Source: Acinetobacter sp. ANC 3813
Lineage (GTDB): Bacteria > Pseudomonadota > Gammaproteobacteria > Pseudomonadales > Moraxellaceae
DNA length: 64,000 nt
Direction: 5' to 3'
Assembly: GCF_002135435.1 (NCBI RefSeq)
Contig: NZ_NEGK01000002.1
Location: 228,479 to 292,478 of the forward strand
Shown: piece by piece, positions 43,273 through 52,962 of the stretch
Layout of the letters: each line of letters begins with the position of its first letter
Numbering within the stretch: the stretch's first letter is position 1
Position numbers and translations under genes: made by a program
The notes under the pieces: generated by a model
The model's input: the letters and a program-made list of their open reading frames with translations, nothing else
The model's database searches: none
What the model was told of the DNA's origin: nothing

Positions 43273-44787
43273 ATGAGCCAACTGAATCCCACGCTAATCA
43301 CGTTTATTTTTTATATCGTGGCCATGATTGGCATTGGACTATACGCCTATAAGGCAACAACGAATTTTGATGACTATATTCTCGGCGGACGCAGCCTTGG
43401 CAGTGTAGTAACCGCCCTTTCTGCAGGCGCATCGGATATGAGCGGCTGGCTGCTCATGGGCCTGCCTGGCGCAATTTACTTATCTGGCTTATCAGAAGCA
43501 TGGATTGCAATTGGTTTAATTATTGGCGCTTGGCTCAACTGGCTTCTGGTTGCTGGACGTTTACGCGTACACACCGAAGTACAGAACAATGCCTTAACCT
43601 TGCCGGATTATTTCACCAACCGTTTTGGCGACAGCAAAAAAGTTCTACGCATTATTTCTGCTTTCGTGATCTTAATCTTCTTCGCAATTTATTGTGCATC
43701 AGGCATGGTTGCAGGCGCTCGCCTATTTGAAAGCCTTTTTGGCTGGAACTACACGACTGCATTGTGGATTGGCGCAATCGCGACGATTAGCTACGTATGT
43801 ATTGGCGGTTTCCTTGCCATCAGCTGGACAGATACCTTCCAAGCTGGTCTGATGATTTTTGCTTTGCTGCTAGCGCCAATTATGACTTATATGGCACTGG
43901 GTGATCATGCACAGCAAGTCACCACGGTTATTGAAAGTGTTCGTCCATTGGCAAACAACCTGATTTCAGACCTCAGTATTGTTGCCATTTTATCGTCAAT
44001 GGCATGGGGCTTAGGCTATTTTGGCCAGCCGCATATTCTTGTGCGCTTTATGGCGGCAGATTCAGTGAAATCAATTCCAGCTGCACGCCGTATTGGTATG
44101 ACATGGATGATTTTGTGCCTTGGCGGTGCGGTTGCTGTAGGTTATCTAGGCATTGCATACTTTAGCATTCACCCAGAACATGCAGCTGCGGTAACTGCAA
44201 ACCCTGAAACTGTGTTTATGGAATTAACCAAAATTCTATTTAACCCATGGATTGCAGGTATTGTTTTAGCGGCTATTCTAGCCGCGGTTATGAGTACACT
44301 CAGTTGCCAGCTTTTGGTTTGCTCAAGTACTTTAACGGAAGATTTATACAAAGCCTTTATCCGTAAAAATGCATCGCAAAAAGAATTGGTATGGATTGGC
44401 CGCCTGATGGTGCTTGCCATTGCTGTACTCGCAATTATCTTAGCCATGAATCCTGAAAGCAAAGTATTAGGTCTTGTCGCTTATGCATGGGCTGGTTTTG
44501 GTGCGGCATTTGGCCCGCTGATCATTCTATCTCTGTTCTGGAAACGCATGACTTTAAATGGTGCGATTGCAGGGATGATCGTAGGCGCTGTTACCGTTAT
44601 TCTTTGGAAAAACACCATGGCGGATACCGGCATCTATGAAATCATTCCAGGCTTTATTTTCTCTCTCATCAGCATCGTTGTTTTCAGCTTAATGGGCAAA
44701 GCACCATCGAAAGATGTCACTGACCGCTTTGATAAAGCTAAATCGATTTATGAAATTGAAATGGAAGAGCTAAAAAACTCTAAATAA
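43273..44787 (+). CDS. putP: Sodium/proline symporter PutP
   Basis: Sodium-solute symporter (SSS) family transporter that takes up L-proline for catabolism. From the ATG at 43273 (MSQLNPTLITFIFY) the protein has 504 residues; an ATG at 43258 would add five and lacks a ribosome site. It has about 13 hydrophobic helices. PutP signatures include ALSAGASDMSGWLLMGLPGA, a GGFLAISWTDTFQAGLM segment, and the Na-binding MSTLSCQLLVCSSTLTEDLY. Upstream of an Lrp-type regulator and putA, so this is a proline-use locus. Confidence 0.95.
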   Translation: MSQLNPTLITFIFYIVAMIGIGLYAYKATTNFDDYILGGRSLGSVVTALSAGASDMSGWLLMGLPGAIYLSGLSEAWIAIGLIIGAWLNWLLVAGRLRVHTEVQNNALTLPDYFTNRFGDSKKVLRIISAFVILIFFAIYCASGMVAGARLFESLFGWNYTTALWIGAIATISYVCIGGFLAISWTDTFQAGLMIFALLLAPIMTYMALGDHAQQVTTVIESVRPLANNLISDLSIVAILSSMAWGLGYFGQPHILVRFMAADSVKSIPAARRIGMTWMILCLGGAVAVGYLGIAYFSIHPEHAAAVTANPETVFMELTKILFNPWIAGIVLAAILAAVMSTLSCQLLVCSSTLTEDLYKAFIRKNASQKELVWIGRLMVLAIAVLAIILAMNPESKVLGLVAYAWAGFGAAFGPLIILSLFWKRMTLNGAIAGMIVGAVTVILWKNTMADTGIYEIIPGFIFSLISIVVFSLMGKAPSKDVTDRFDKAKSIYEIEMEELKNSK

Positions 44788-44802
44788 TCGATTATTCGTA
44801 GA

Positions 44803-44835
44803 CATAAAAAAGGGGCTAAATGCCCCTTTTTTTTA
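44803..44835. terminator. Bidirectional terminator between putP and the Lrp-type gene
   Basis: AAAAAAGGGGC / GCCCCTTTTTT with a TAAAT loop and T runs on both strands between convergent genes. Confidence 0.9.
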
Positions 44836-45324
44836 TTTTTTCGCAGGCTGTTTGATGTCAATCTGCGATGATTCTTTAATCACCTCCATGACAGGGTAAC
44901 TTCGGGTTTCCTTTACACCTGGCAGCTGCCAGAGCACCTGTCCAGAAATTTTCCGAAACTCTTCCATATTGGCGCAGCGGATTTTCACTACAAAATCAAA
45001 GCCGCCGCTGATCATATGGCATTCCACAATCTCCGAATACTGAAGCACTGCGTCTGTAAAAGCTTCAAGCACATTGGGCGTGGTTTTATCCAGTAAAATT
45101 TCCACAAAAACCACGAAGCTTTTGTTCAGCATGTCTGGATTAAGCTTAGCTTCATAGCCTAAAATAAAGCCATCTTTTGCGAGTTTTTGCACGCGGGCCA
45201 GCGCCGCTGTCGGTGATAAATTCACCATTTCCGCCAGCTTAATATTTGAAAGCCGTCCATCTTTTTGCAGGATATCCAATATCCTAATATCGGTACGGTC
45301 CAACGTCATGATTGGGCTCGCCAT
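44833..45324 (-). CDS. Lrp/AsnC-family regulator, probable PutR
   Basis: 163 residues. The N-terminal helix-turn-helix is LDRTDIRILDILQKDGRLSNIKLAEMVNLSPT (typical AsnC HTH), then the RAM ligand domain with GGFDFVVKIRC and LPGVKETRSYPVMEVIKES. Divergent from putA, whose protein here lacks its own DNA-binding domain, so this is the likely proline-responsive regulator of putA and perhaps putP. The family name PutR is used in some proteobacteria; its assignment here is inferred. Confidence 0.88.
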   Translation of the reverse strand: MASPIMTLDRTDIRILDILQKDGRLSNIKLAEMVNLSPTAALARVQKLAKDGFILGYEAKLNPDMLNKSFVVFVEILLDKTTPNVLEAFTDAVLQYSEIVECHMISGGFDFVVKIRCANMEEFRKISGQVLWQLPGVKETRSYPVMEVIKESSQIDIKQPAKK

Positions 45325-45449
45325 CTGAATTTTTCCCTAAATATTGATCAAATTATAGTGAGTTATGCAGCAAAATTTCTGTGATCATAAATTATATAAA
45401 CCCAAATACACAATTTATATTTTCACTGTCACAGGATGTTGGCGTAAAA
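45325..45449. promoter_or_regulatory. Divergent control region, Lrp-type regulator / putA
   Basis: 125 bp, strongly AT-rich, containing TGATCAAATTATA and GTGATCATAAATTATATAAA. Both promoters and the regulator site should be here; individual -10/-35 elements are not clear enough to name. Confidence 0.45.
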
Positions 45450-48400
45450 ATGATGGAAGCAAAATCTCAACTTAGCGAATCTTCAATTCAGCCTGGTTAC
45501 ATCACTCCTTTTGATGCCAAAACAGATTTCGAGATTGAAATAAACCGCGCATGGCGCCGCGATGAAAGCGAAAGTGTGGAAAACCTGCTTGAGCACAGTC
45601 AAATTGACCAAGAACTCTCAGACCGCATTTATAAACTGGCTTTTGATCTCGCGCACAGCCTGCGTGAACGCAAAGGCGACTCTGGCAAAGCGGGTATTGT
45701 ACAAGGCTTGCTGCAGGAGTTCTCATTGTCTTCACAGGAAGGCATTGCCCTCATGTGCTTAGCAGAAGCGCTGCTGCGCATTCCAGACAAAGCAACACGC
45801 GATTTATTGATCAAAGATAAAATTAACCAGGGCAACTGGAAAGACCATTTAGGCCAAAGCAGCCTGATGTTTGTCAATGCTGCCGCTTGGGGCTTAATGC
45901 TTACGGGCAAGCTGATGGAAACGCCGCAAAGCAAAAGCCTGTCAGGCTTGCTGACGGGCCTATTGGCACGCAGCGGCCGCGGAGTTATCCGTAAAGCCGT
46001 TGACGTCGCTATGCGTATGATGGGCGAACAGTTTGTCACTGGCGAAACCATCGGTGAAGCGTTAAAAAATGCTGAAACACTCGAAGACAAAGGCTTCCGC
46101 TATTCTTATGACATGCTGGGTGAAGCAGCATTAACAGATCATGATGCAGAACGCTATTATGATGATTATACCAATGCAATTCATGCGATCGGTCAAGCGT
46201 CTGCAGATAAAGATGTCTACGACGGCCCTGGCATTTCAATTAAGCTCTCTGCCCTGCACCCGCGCTATCAGCGCTCTCAAATTGCACGTGTGCAAGATGA
46301 GCTGTATGAAAAAGTACTGAAACTTGCCGTATTGGCTAAGCAGTACAATATTGGCTTAAACATTGATGCTGAAGAATCTGAACGTTTAGAAATTTCACTG
46401 CAGCTTTTAGAGCGCCTATGCTTTGAACCGCAGCTCAATGAATGGAAAGGCATTGGCTTTGTCATTCAAGCCTATCAAAAACGTTGTTTCTATGTGGTCG
46501 ATTACGTTGTAGATTTGGCTAAACGCAGCAATAAGCGCCTAATGATTCGTCTGGTTAAAGGCGCATACTGGGACAGCGAAATTAAAAAAGCGCAAATTGA
46601 CGGTATGACCGACTATCCAGTCTTTACCCGTAAAGTGCATACCGATTTATCGTATATTGCCTGTGCGAAGAAATTGTTAGCAGCGCCTGAATTTATTTAC
46701 CCGCAATTTGCAACCCATAACGCGCAAACACTCGCAACCATTTACCATTTAGCTGATCCCGCTCATTACTATGCTGGCCAGTACGAGTTCCAATGTCTGC
46801 ACGGTATGGGCGAGCCGCTGTATCAGCAAGTCGTGGGCGATAAAAAAGACCATAAACTGGGCGTACCTTGCCGTATTTATGCGCCTGTAGGCAATCATGA
46901 AACTTTGCTGGCGTATTTGGTTCGCCGTTTACTTGAAAATGGTGCAAATACATCTTTTGTAAACCGTATTGCCGATAAAACTTTAAAAATTGAAGATTTA
47001 ATCGAAAATCCGCACCAAACCATTGCACATACTGCTGTTACAGAAGGCAAAGTAGGCTTAAAGCATCCTGCTATTCCCTATCCTGTAAATTTATACGGCG
47101 ATGAGCGTCTTAATTCTGCTGGCTTTGATTTAGCCAATGATTATGACCTTTTAGCCTTAGATCAAACCGCATATGAACAGCGCCAAAAGCAATGGTCTGC
47201 TGTTCCTATGGGGCAAAATCTGACAGATGCACCATCTGACTCTAGCGCATTGGCGATCATTAACCCAGCCGATCATGCAGATATTGTTGGCCAAGTCACA
47301 GAAGCATCATTAGATCAAGTTGATTTAGCTTTGGCGAATGCAACAGCGGCTCAAGCATCTTGGAAAAATCTGCCCAAAAATGACCGTGCAGCGTGTTTGC
47401 AGCGCGCAGCCGATGCTATGGAAAAAAATCTACAGTCTTTACTGGTGCTGTTGTGCCGTGAAAGCGGTAAAACGTATGGCAATGCCATTGCAGAAGTCCG
47501 TGAAGCGGTAGATTTCCTTCGTTACTATGCTGCACAAATGATTGATTTGGATGATACTGTGCAGATCGAACCTTTAGGTACGGTACTGTGTATTAGCCCT
47601 TGGAACTTCCCATTGGCAATTTTCTCAGGTCAAATTGCTGCAGCATTGGCAGCAGGCAACACGGTTATTGCAAAACCTGCGGAGCAAACGCCATTAATTG
47701 CTGCGCAAGCTGTGCAAATGCTTTGGGATGCTGGCATTCCGCAATCCGTGTTACAGCTCCTGCCGGGTCGCGGTGAAACGGTTGGCGCGAAACTGACTGC
47801 CGATGAACGTGTACAAGGCATTATGTTTACAGGCTCAACTGAAGTTGCCCGTATTCTGCAAAAAACCTTAGCTAATCGCCTCAGTCATTCTGGCCAGTCT
47901 ATTCCACTGATTGCTGAAACTGGCGGACAGAATGCCATGATCGTCGATTCATCTGCTCTCACAGAACAAGTGATTCTAGATGTGGTGAATTCAGCCTATG
48001 ACAGTGCTGGCCAGCGCTGCTCTGCCCTGCGTATTTTATGTGTGCAGGAAGATAATGCTCAAAGCGTAATTACCATGCTTAAAGGCGCTATGCAGCAGCT
48101 GAATGTCGGCAAACCATATATGCTGAATACCGATATTGGCCCTGTAATTGATCAGGATGCTAAAAACATCATCGACAAGCATATTCAGAAAATGCGCAGT
48201 AAGGACTATAGCGTTTACCAATTAATGCGTAATGGTGATTCCTCTGCTTTGATACAAGGAACTTTTGTACCTCCTACATTGATTGAACTGCCAAACCTGA
48301 ATGATTTGGAACGTGAAGTATTTGGTCCAGTACTGCATGTCATGACCTATAAATACGGCGAATTGGATCAGTTGATTGATCAGATTAATGCCAAAGGCTA

Positions 48401-49199
48401 TGGACTAACTATGGGTCTGCACACTCGTATTGATGAAACCATTCAAACCGTGATTGCAAAAGCAGAAGTTGGCAATTTATATATTAACCGCAACATTGTT
48501 GGTGCTGTGGTTGGTGTACAGCCCTTTGGCGGCGAAGGCTTATCGGGCACTGGTCCAAAAGCTGGCGGTCCAATCTATACCTATCGATTAATGCAGCGCT
48601 GCAGTCAGAAAAAATTGGCACAGCCATTTGCAACAGGCAAAGCTGAAACACTGTCTGATACGCAAGCACTGTATGAACAGTTCAAGCAATGGGCACAGCA
48701 GAACTTCCCGCAGCATAAACTGCAGGAACCGCAAGACTTCTGCTCAGGCTATAGCTATGAACTGCTAGGCCCTACAGGTGAAAGCAATCAGTACGCTGTT
48801 TTACCGCGCCACCGTGTGTTACTGCAGGCAGATCAAGATGCAGACCATCTTCAGCAACTGCTTGCGATCTTTAAAGTCGGCGCGCAGCCTGCAGTCCTGC
48901 CTGAAAACACATTCATTTTGAAATATCTGCAAAAAATGCCGAAGGCCATTTCAGACCGCATTGCAGTTATTCCAAACATAGAAACAGGTCATTTTGACGC
49001 TGTGCTGCTGCACGGTACAAAAACGCAATTGCTTCAATTGCAAAAACAAATTGCTTCACGTGAAGGCGCAATTATCGGTATTACCCGCTTAGAGCCGGGT
49101 CAATACGATATCCCGCTGGAACGCTTTATCATTGAGCGTGCAGTCAGCATCAATACTGCTGCTGCAGGCGGAAACGCCAGCCTCATGACAATGAGCTAA
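45450..49199 (+). CDS. putA: Bifunctional proline dehydrogenase / L-glutamate gamma-semialdehyde dehydrogenase
   Basis: Converts proline to glutamate in two steps with FAD and NAD. 1249 residues from the ATG at 45450 (MMEAKSQLSES); a GTG at 45381 would add 23 residues and is unlikely. The N-terminus shows no ribbon-helix-helix DNA-binding domain, so this PutA should not repress itself. The proline dehydrogenase domain has the RLVKGAYWDSEIKKAQ flavin/substrate motif at about 370. The P5C dehydrogenase domain (about 600-1080) has the general base Glu in IAETGGQN and the catalytic Cys in SAGQRCSALRIL. A C-terminal domain of more than 150 residues follows, as in type B PutA. Divergent from the Lrp-type gene. 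Confidence 0.97.
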   Translation: MMEAKSQLSESSIQPGYITPFDAKTDFEIEINRAWRRDESESVENLLEHSQIDQELSDRIYKLAFDLAHSLRERKGDSGKAGIVQGLLQEFSLSSQEGIALMCLAEALLRIPDKATRDLLIKDKINQGNWKDHLGQSSLMFVNAAAWGLMLTGKLMETPQSKSLSGLLTGLLARSGRGVIRKAVDVAMRMMGEQFVTGETIGEALKNAETLEDKGFRYSYDMLGEAALTDHDAERYYDDYTNAIHAIGQASADKDVYDGPGISIKLSALHPRYQRSQIARVQDELYEKVLKLAVLAKQYNIGLNIDAEESERLEISLQLLERLCFEPQLNEWKGIGFVIQAYQKRCFYVVDYVVDLAKRSNKRLMIRLVKGAYWDSEIKKAQIDGMTDYPVFTRKVHTDLSYIACAKKLLAAPEFIYPQFATHNAQTLATIYHLADPAHYYAGQYEFQCLHGMGEPLYQQVVGDKKDHKLGVPCRIYAPVGNHETLLAYLVRRLLENGANTSFVNRIADKTLKIEDLIENPHQTIAHTAVTEGKVGLKHPAIPYPVNLYGDERLNSAGFDLANDYDLLALDQTAYEQRQKQWSAVPMGQNLTDAPSDSSALAIINPADHADIVGQVTEASLDQVDLALANATAAQASWKNLPKNDRAACLQRAADAMEKNLQSLLVLLCRESGKTYGNAIAEVREAVDFLRYYAAQMIDLDDTVQIEPLGTVLCISPWNFPLAIFSGQIAAALAAGNTVIAKPAEQTPLIAAQAVQMLWDAGIPQSVLQLLPGRGETVGAKLTADERVQGIMFTGSTEVARILQKTLANRLSHSGQSIPLIAETGGQNAMIVDSSALTEQVILDVVNSAYDSAGQRCSALRILCVQEDNAQSVITMLKGAMQQLNVGKPYMLNTDIGPVIDQDAKNIIDKHIQKMRSKDYSVYQLMRNGDSSALIQGTFVPPTLIELPNLNDLEREVFGPVLHVMTYKYGELDQLIDQINAKGYGLTMGLHTRIDETIQTVIAKAEVGNLYINRNIVGAVVGVQPFGGEGLSGTGPKAGGPIYTYRLMQRCSQKKLAQPFATGKAETLSDTQALYEQFKQWAQQNFPQHKLQEPQDFCSGYSYELLGPTGESNQYAVLPRHRVLLQADQDADHLQQLLAIFKVGAQPAVLPENTFILKYLQKMPKAISDRIAVIPNIETGHFDAVLLHGTKTQLLQLQKQIASREGAIIGITRLEPGQYDIPLERFIIERAVSINTAAAGGNASLMTMS

Positions 49200-49221
49200 C
49201 CAGTCCTCTATCCCTCAGAGG

Positions 49222-49252
49222 AACCACACCTGTATTCGTACGGGTGTGGTTA
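49222..49252 (+). terminator. Terminator after putA
   Basis: AACCACACC / GGTGTGGTT with a 12-base loop, followed by ATTTAT; a weak T run. Confidence 0.7.
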
Positions 49253-49379
49253 TTTATAAGTACTGTATTTCCCTGCTATTTCTGCTCTATTTTTCACAAT
49301 TTAAAAGAATAATTTGACCTTTGAAGTACAAACTTTGCTACCATTCTTCTTTTGAACATGTTTGTGATTTTTTCTGTAT

Positions 49380-50462
49380 ATGACTTCATCTTATCAGCAA
49401 CAACTTGATGCAAAAGTTGAGCGTATTTCAGCGCAATTTGCCGAATTTAATCCTCCCTCATTAGAAGTATTTAACTCACCTGAGCAAAACTTCCGCATGC
49501 GTGCAGAATTCCGTATTTGGCATACTGAAGATGATATGTTCTATGCCATGTTCGAACGTGATGCAGATGAGCAAAAGCAAGTGGTTGAGATCAAAGATTT
49601 CCCTATTGCAGATAAAAGCATTAATACCTTAATGCCGGTCTTGCTCAATGAATTAAAATCTCAAAAAATTCTGTCTCACCGCTTATTTGAAGTTCACTTT
49701 TTAGCAACGCTCAAAGGCGAAATGCTGGTGTCTTTAGTTTACCGCTGCCCACTCGATGCAGAATGGGAAACAGCAGCAAAAGCATTATCTGCAAAACTGA
49801 ATATTAAAATTTTCGGACGCAGCCGCGGTCAAAAAGTGATTTTGACTGATGATTATGTGGTTGAAGAACTCAAAGTATTTGACCGCAGTTATCAATACAA
49901 GCAAATTGAAAGCAGCTTTACCCAGCCCAATGCTCAAGTCTGCCAAAAAATGCTGGAATGGGCTTGCAACGCTGCACAGCAATCAGACAAAGATTTGCTT
50001 GAACTATATTGCGGCAACGGCAACTTTACCCTACCGCTGTCTACGCGTTTTAACCGCGTTCTCGCAACTGAACTGGCAAAGTCTTCTGTTTATGCCGCGC
50101 AGTGGAATATCGAAAAGAACGCCATTGAAAATATTCAGGTTGCTCGCTTGTCTGCAGAAGAATTTACGCAAGCCTACAACGGCGAACGTGAATTCCGCCG
50201 CCTAGAAGAAGCTGGCATCGACATGAGCAGCTATGATTTTGATACAGTCTTTGTTGATCCGCCGCGCGCTGGCATTGATGATGAAACGCTTAAATTGCTG
50301 CAGCGTTTTGAACGCATCATCTATATTTCATGTAATCCAGATACCCTGCATGATAATTTAAAAACATTGCTGCAAAGCCACAAAATAGTGAAATTTGCAT
50401 TGTTTGATCAATTTCCTTATACCCATCATGTCGAATCAGGTATTTTGCTGGAAAAGATTTAA
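49380..50462 (+). CDS. trmA: tRNA (uracil-5-)-methyltransferase TrmA
   Basis: Makes ribothymidine at position 54 of tRNA using SAM. 360 residues, the TrmA length (RlmD is longer and carries a TRAM domain, absent here). The SAM-binding [15 protein letters not shown] and the [11 protein letters not shown] motif are present, and the nucleophile Cys is in [13 protein letters not shown]. The C-terminal Glu of [11 protein letters not shown] is the expected catalytic base. Confidence 0.97.
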   Translation: MTSSYQQQLDAKVERISAQFAEFNPPSLEVFNSPEQNFRMRAEFRIWHTEDDMFYAMFERDADEQKQVVEIKDFPIADKSINTLMPVLLNELKSQKILSHRLFEVHFLATLKGEMLVSLVYRCPLDAEWETAAKALSAKLNIKIFGRSRGQKVILTDDYVVEELKVFDRSYQYKQIESSFTQPNAQVCQKMLEWACNAAQQSDKDLLELYCGNGNFTLPLSTRFNRVLATELAKSSVYAAQWNIEKNAIENIQVARLSAEEFTQAYNGEREFRRLEEAGIDMSSYDFDTVFVDPPRAGIDDETLKLLQRFERIIYISCNPDTLHDNLKTLLQSHKIVKFALFDQFPYTHHVESGILLEKI

Positions 50463-50491
50463 ACAAATTATTTCTAGTCATCTGGCTGTCA

Positions 50492-50523
50492 TAAAAAGGG
50501 GTTCTCATGAGTCCCTTTTTTAT
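50492..50523 (+). terminator. Terminator after trmA
   Basis: AAAAAGGG / CCCTTTTTT with an inner palindrome CTCATGAG in the loop. Confidence 0.78.
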
Positions 50524-50704
50524 TACATTAAATTTGAACAACTTATAACTTCGTACTTTTTTGCAAACTATTTTTTTCACTCATCTAAACTTACATTATC
50601 GGAAAAATCCGAGTCTGATTGATGCATTTATCACTTTTGTCGGCTTGCTTTATTTACATGTTTGGTTATATTTCATCCTATGTTTATCTGCATATGAAGG
50701 CTCT

Positions 50705-50929
50705 ATGAGTTTTTGGCAAAAATTGTTCTCCAATGAACAAGAAAACGGGCATAAAAATCAAATTGCCTGTGTTGAAAATGACTGCTCTTGCAAAACCAAT
50801 GAACAGCTGCTGCAAGCGCTGGCAAAAGCAACCGATGAAGATGTCATTGTTGGCATTAAGAAAGTTCTACTTTCCCGCGGTTACAGCCGTAAAGAGTTAA
50901 ATGAGCTGCAGCACTTACCGCTTCAATAG
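50705..50929 (+). CDS. Small cytosolic protein of unknown function
   Basis: 74 residues from the ATG at 50705 (MSFWQKLFSNEQENG), preceded by GAAGG with short spacing. The frame continues upstream but without a better start. The N-terminal part has a CxxxxxCxC cluster (ACVENDCSCKTN), the remainder is a helical ALAKATDEDVIVGIKKVLLSRGYSRKELNEL segment with regulator-like character. No family recognised. A strong terminator follows. Confidence 0.65.
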   Translation: MSFWQKLFSNEQENGHKNQIACVENDCSCKTNEQLLQALAKATDEDVIVGIKKVLLSRGYSRKELNELQHLPLQ

Positions 50930-50981
50930 TCGCGCAAAGTGATTCATAGCAATTATGCTGCGAATATCATGCACATATTAC

Positions 50982-51013
50982 AAAAGGCATTTAGCTCACT
51001 AAATGCCTTTTTT
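50982..51013 (+). terminator. Terminator after the small CxC protein
   Basis: The 12-13-bp stem AAAAGGCATTTAG / CTAAATGCCTTTT with a 4-base loop, then T run. Confidence 0.9.
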
Positions 51014-51196
51014 ATTTTCAGTATCAAATTTACTTTTAGGATTCATTTGCGCTGAGCTGTTTTTGCGATATATTAATTTCGCATTGCAAATCAGCACTGC
51101 TGAACGATTCTAAACCATGAACGAAAAAAACAGCGCCCAACGCTTAGAATATTATGCCGCTGTCTGCCAGTAACGAACCAAATTAATGGGGACACT

Positions 51197-51451
51197 ATGA
51201 AATATCTTTTATCAGCCGTCGCGTTGTTCAGCATGCTCAGTCTTGCCGCATGCAGCCAAGTGCCGAAAGAATGCAATGATGCTTGGGAGCAAATGGAAAA
51301 GCTGTCTAAGCAAATGGGAATGCCTGAAGATCAAATCAAGGCGCATCAAAAAGAATTTCAAGATAATATTAAAGGCCTGAGCAAAGAAGACGCGATTAAA
51401 GCCTGCACCATACAAAGTTCGATGCTCAACTTGGCTTCAAAACAACCATAG
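51197..51451 (+). CDS. Small lipoprotein
   Basis: 84 residues. The signal peptide ends in the lipobox LAAC (MKYLLSAVALFSMLSLAACSQVP), so Cys19 should be lipidated after cleavage. The mature part has two further Cys (KECNDAW and KACTIQS) and two helical segments, which might form a disulfide-stapled hairpin; the DUF5339 family has this layout but I name it only as a possibility. Ribosome site GGGGACACT. Single gene. Confidence 0.78.
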   Translation: MKYLLSAVALFSMLSLAACSQVPKECNDAWEQMEKLSKQMGMPEDQIKAHQKEFQDNIKGLSKEDAIKACTIQSSMLNLASKQP

Positions 51452-51483
51452 CCTCCACACAAACCAATACTCTAACGTGCGAT

Positions 51484-52254
51484 CTAGTTGATGCCGCATG
51501 CCGGCGCTGTGCTATATGCAAGCATTGGCCCCAGTGGACGAAAAGCATCATGCACTTTCAGCTGTGCATCATAAATGCTGGAGAGCGATCCATCTAAGTA
51601 CAGCGCGTGATCAATGTTTAAAGTATTTTTAAAATATGCAGCGAACTGATAAAAAGTCACAGGCTCCCTGCTAATGACAAAATATAAAGCCTGACCTTTT
51701 AATCCAACGCCGTTGCGGATTTTACGCGAACTGGCATCCCTTAAAAAATTTGGATTGATTTTGCCGTCTATCACCAGCATGGGGCCAGACTGGGTTGCAA
51801 ACTGAGGCTTAAAGCGGCTCTGGGCAAATTGATCTGTGGTCTGTATAACCGCTTTGCGATCACTCCACGCCAGCACCCCATTAGGCTGAATCAAAAAATT
51901 GCCAAAACCCTGCTTTACACGATTTAAAGCATGCAGCTGTTTAGCATCTTCAACATATAAACCAACTGGAGAAAAATCTGCATGAAACATTCCTGCATTC
52001 ATTGCGAACTGCATCCTTTGGCATTGATGGTCCAAAGCGCTGCTCAGCCGCTCAAAAGAAAGATAAGGCTGTTTTTTCTCATCATATAAATATAGCTGTA
52101 AATGCTGCAGGCTGCTCACTTTAACCGTCAGCGCAGCCATTGGCTTTTCGGTACGCCAACTCTGCGTTTGCGCGTGTATTGACCAAGAAAACAGCAGCAC
52201 GAATGCGCCAAGTCCAGCGCTTCTAGAAAATCCCTTTGCATTGCCTAATTTCAC
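51484..52254 (-). CDS. Phosphodiester glycosidase family protein (DUF2233/NAGPA-like)
   Basis: 256 residues with a Sec signal peptide (GAFVLLFSWSIHAQ) and so exported to the periplasm or beyond. The NAGPA domain has the MQFAMNAGMFHADFSPVGLYVE segment, QSGPMLVIDGKINPNF, SRKIRNGVGLKG and NIDHALYLDGSLSS, all characteristic of DUF2233 proteins. Members hydrolyse phosphodiester-linked sugars in some species; the substrate here is unknown. Convergent with the lipoprotein gene and divergent from the LRAT-like gene. Confidence 0.85.
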   Translation of the reverse strand: MKLGNAKGFSRSAGLGAFVLLFSWSIHAQTQSWRTEKPMAALTVKVSSLQHLQLYLYDEKKQPYLSFERLSSALDHQCQRMQFAMNAGMFHADFSPVGLYVEDAKQLHALNRVKQGFGNFLIQPNGVLAWSDRKAVIQTTDQFAQSRFKPQFATQSGPMLVIDGKINPNFLRDASSRKIRNGVGLKGQALYFVISREPVTFYQFAAYFKNTLNIDHALYLDGSLSSIYDAQLKVHDAFRPLGPMLAYSTAPACGIN

Positions 52255-52357
52255 AGCTTAAAACCCTCTTGCATTCACAGCAAATTAGTCGATTAATTCA
52301 CAGAAAAGCAGTACACTTTCTATAGATACATTTGCAGCTTTATAGGTACGCGTCTAT

Positions 52358-52894
52358 ATGCAGCATCAGACAACACGGATTCCTTTAGGGGCGCATTTAA
52401 TCATTAAGCATTTTGGTTATAGCCACCATGGAATCTATGCAGGACGAGGCAGAGTAATTCATTATTCAGGTTTCGCCCACCTCTTCAAAAAACACCCCAT
52501 TGAAATCACTTCTTTGGAGGTGTTTTGCCGTGGTAAAAAAATTAAAATTCAATCCTACAGCCTGCCGAAGTATACAGGCCGTAAAGTTGTACGCCGCATG
52601 CGCTCACGCATGCACGAAAACAATTATCACCTGATCATCAATAATTGCGAACATCTTTGCACATGGGCGATCACAGGCGTAGAGAGCAGCCCGCAAGTGG
52701 TCCGTATGATGAATCGCCTTACCACGATTGGCTATGTCAGCTCTGCGATGAGTTTTATGAACAGTATGATATTGACTGTGACCACCACCTGCTTTGCGCT
52801 CGTCTTTTATATTAAAAAGAAATTGCGTGAAAAAGCAAAAATGCAAATGTCCGTTTATACTGACTTAAAGCAGCAGGAACAAAAAAAGCACTGA
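52358..52894 (+). CDS. LRAT-domain (NlpC/P60-superfamily) membrane protein
   Basis: 178 residues. The first 120 resemble the lecithin:retinol acyltransferase-like fold: the His in YSHHGIYAGRGRVIHYSG, and the catalytic Cys in INNCEHLCTWAITG (N-C-E-H). A hydrophobic helix near the C-terminus (about 140-160, SMILTVTTTCFALVFY) and a basic tail suggest membrane anchoring facing the cytosol. In other organisms this fold acts as an acyltransferase or thiol phospholipase; the bacterial substrate is unknown. Confidence 0.8.
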   Translation: MQHQTTRIPLGAHLIIKHFGYSHHGIYAGRGRVIHYSGFAHLFKKHPIEITSLEVFCRGKKIKIQSYSLPKYTGRKVVRRMRSRMHENNYHLIINNCEHLCTWAITGVESSPQVVRMMNRLTTIGYVSSAMSFMNSMILTVTTTCFALVFYIKKKLREKAKMQMSVYTDLKQQEQKKH

Positions 52895-52962
52895 CTCAAG
52901 CCAAGTGTAAACGTCTCCTAGCTTTTCAGTTTTTTACTAATTATATGAATAGAGCCTTCGGC

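Noticed and set aside
45629..46090. Long open frame on the minus strand inside putA (153 codons)
   Set aside because: Fully antisense to a well-conserved coding region, has no recognisable protein features, and long mirror frames are common opposite high-GC third codon positions.
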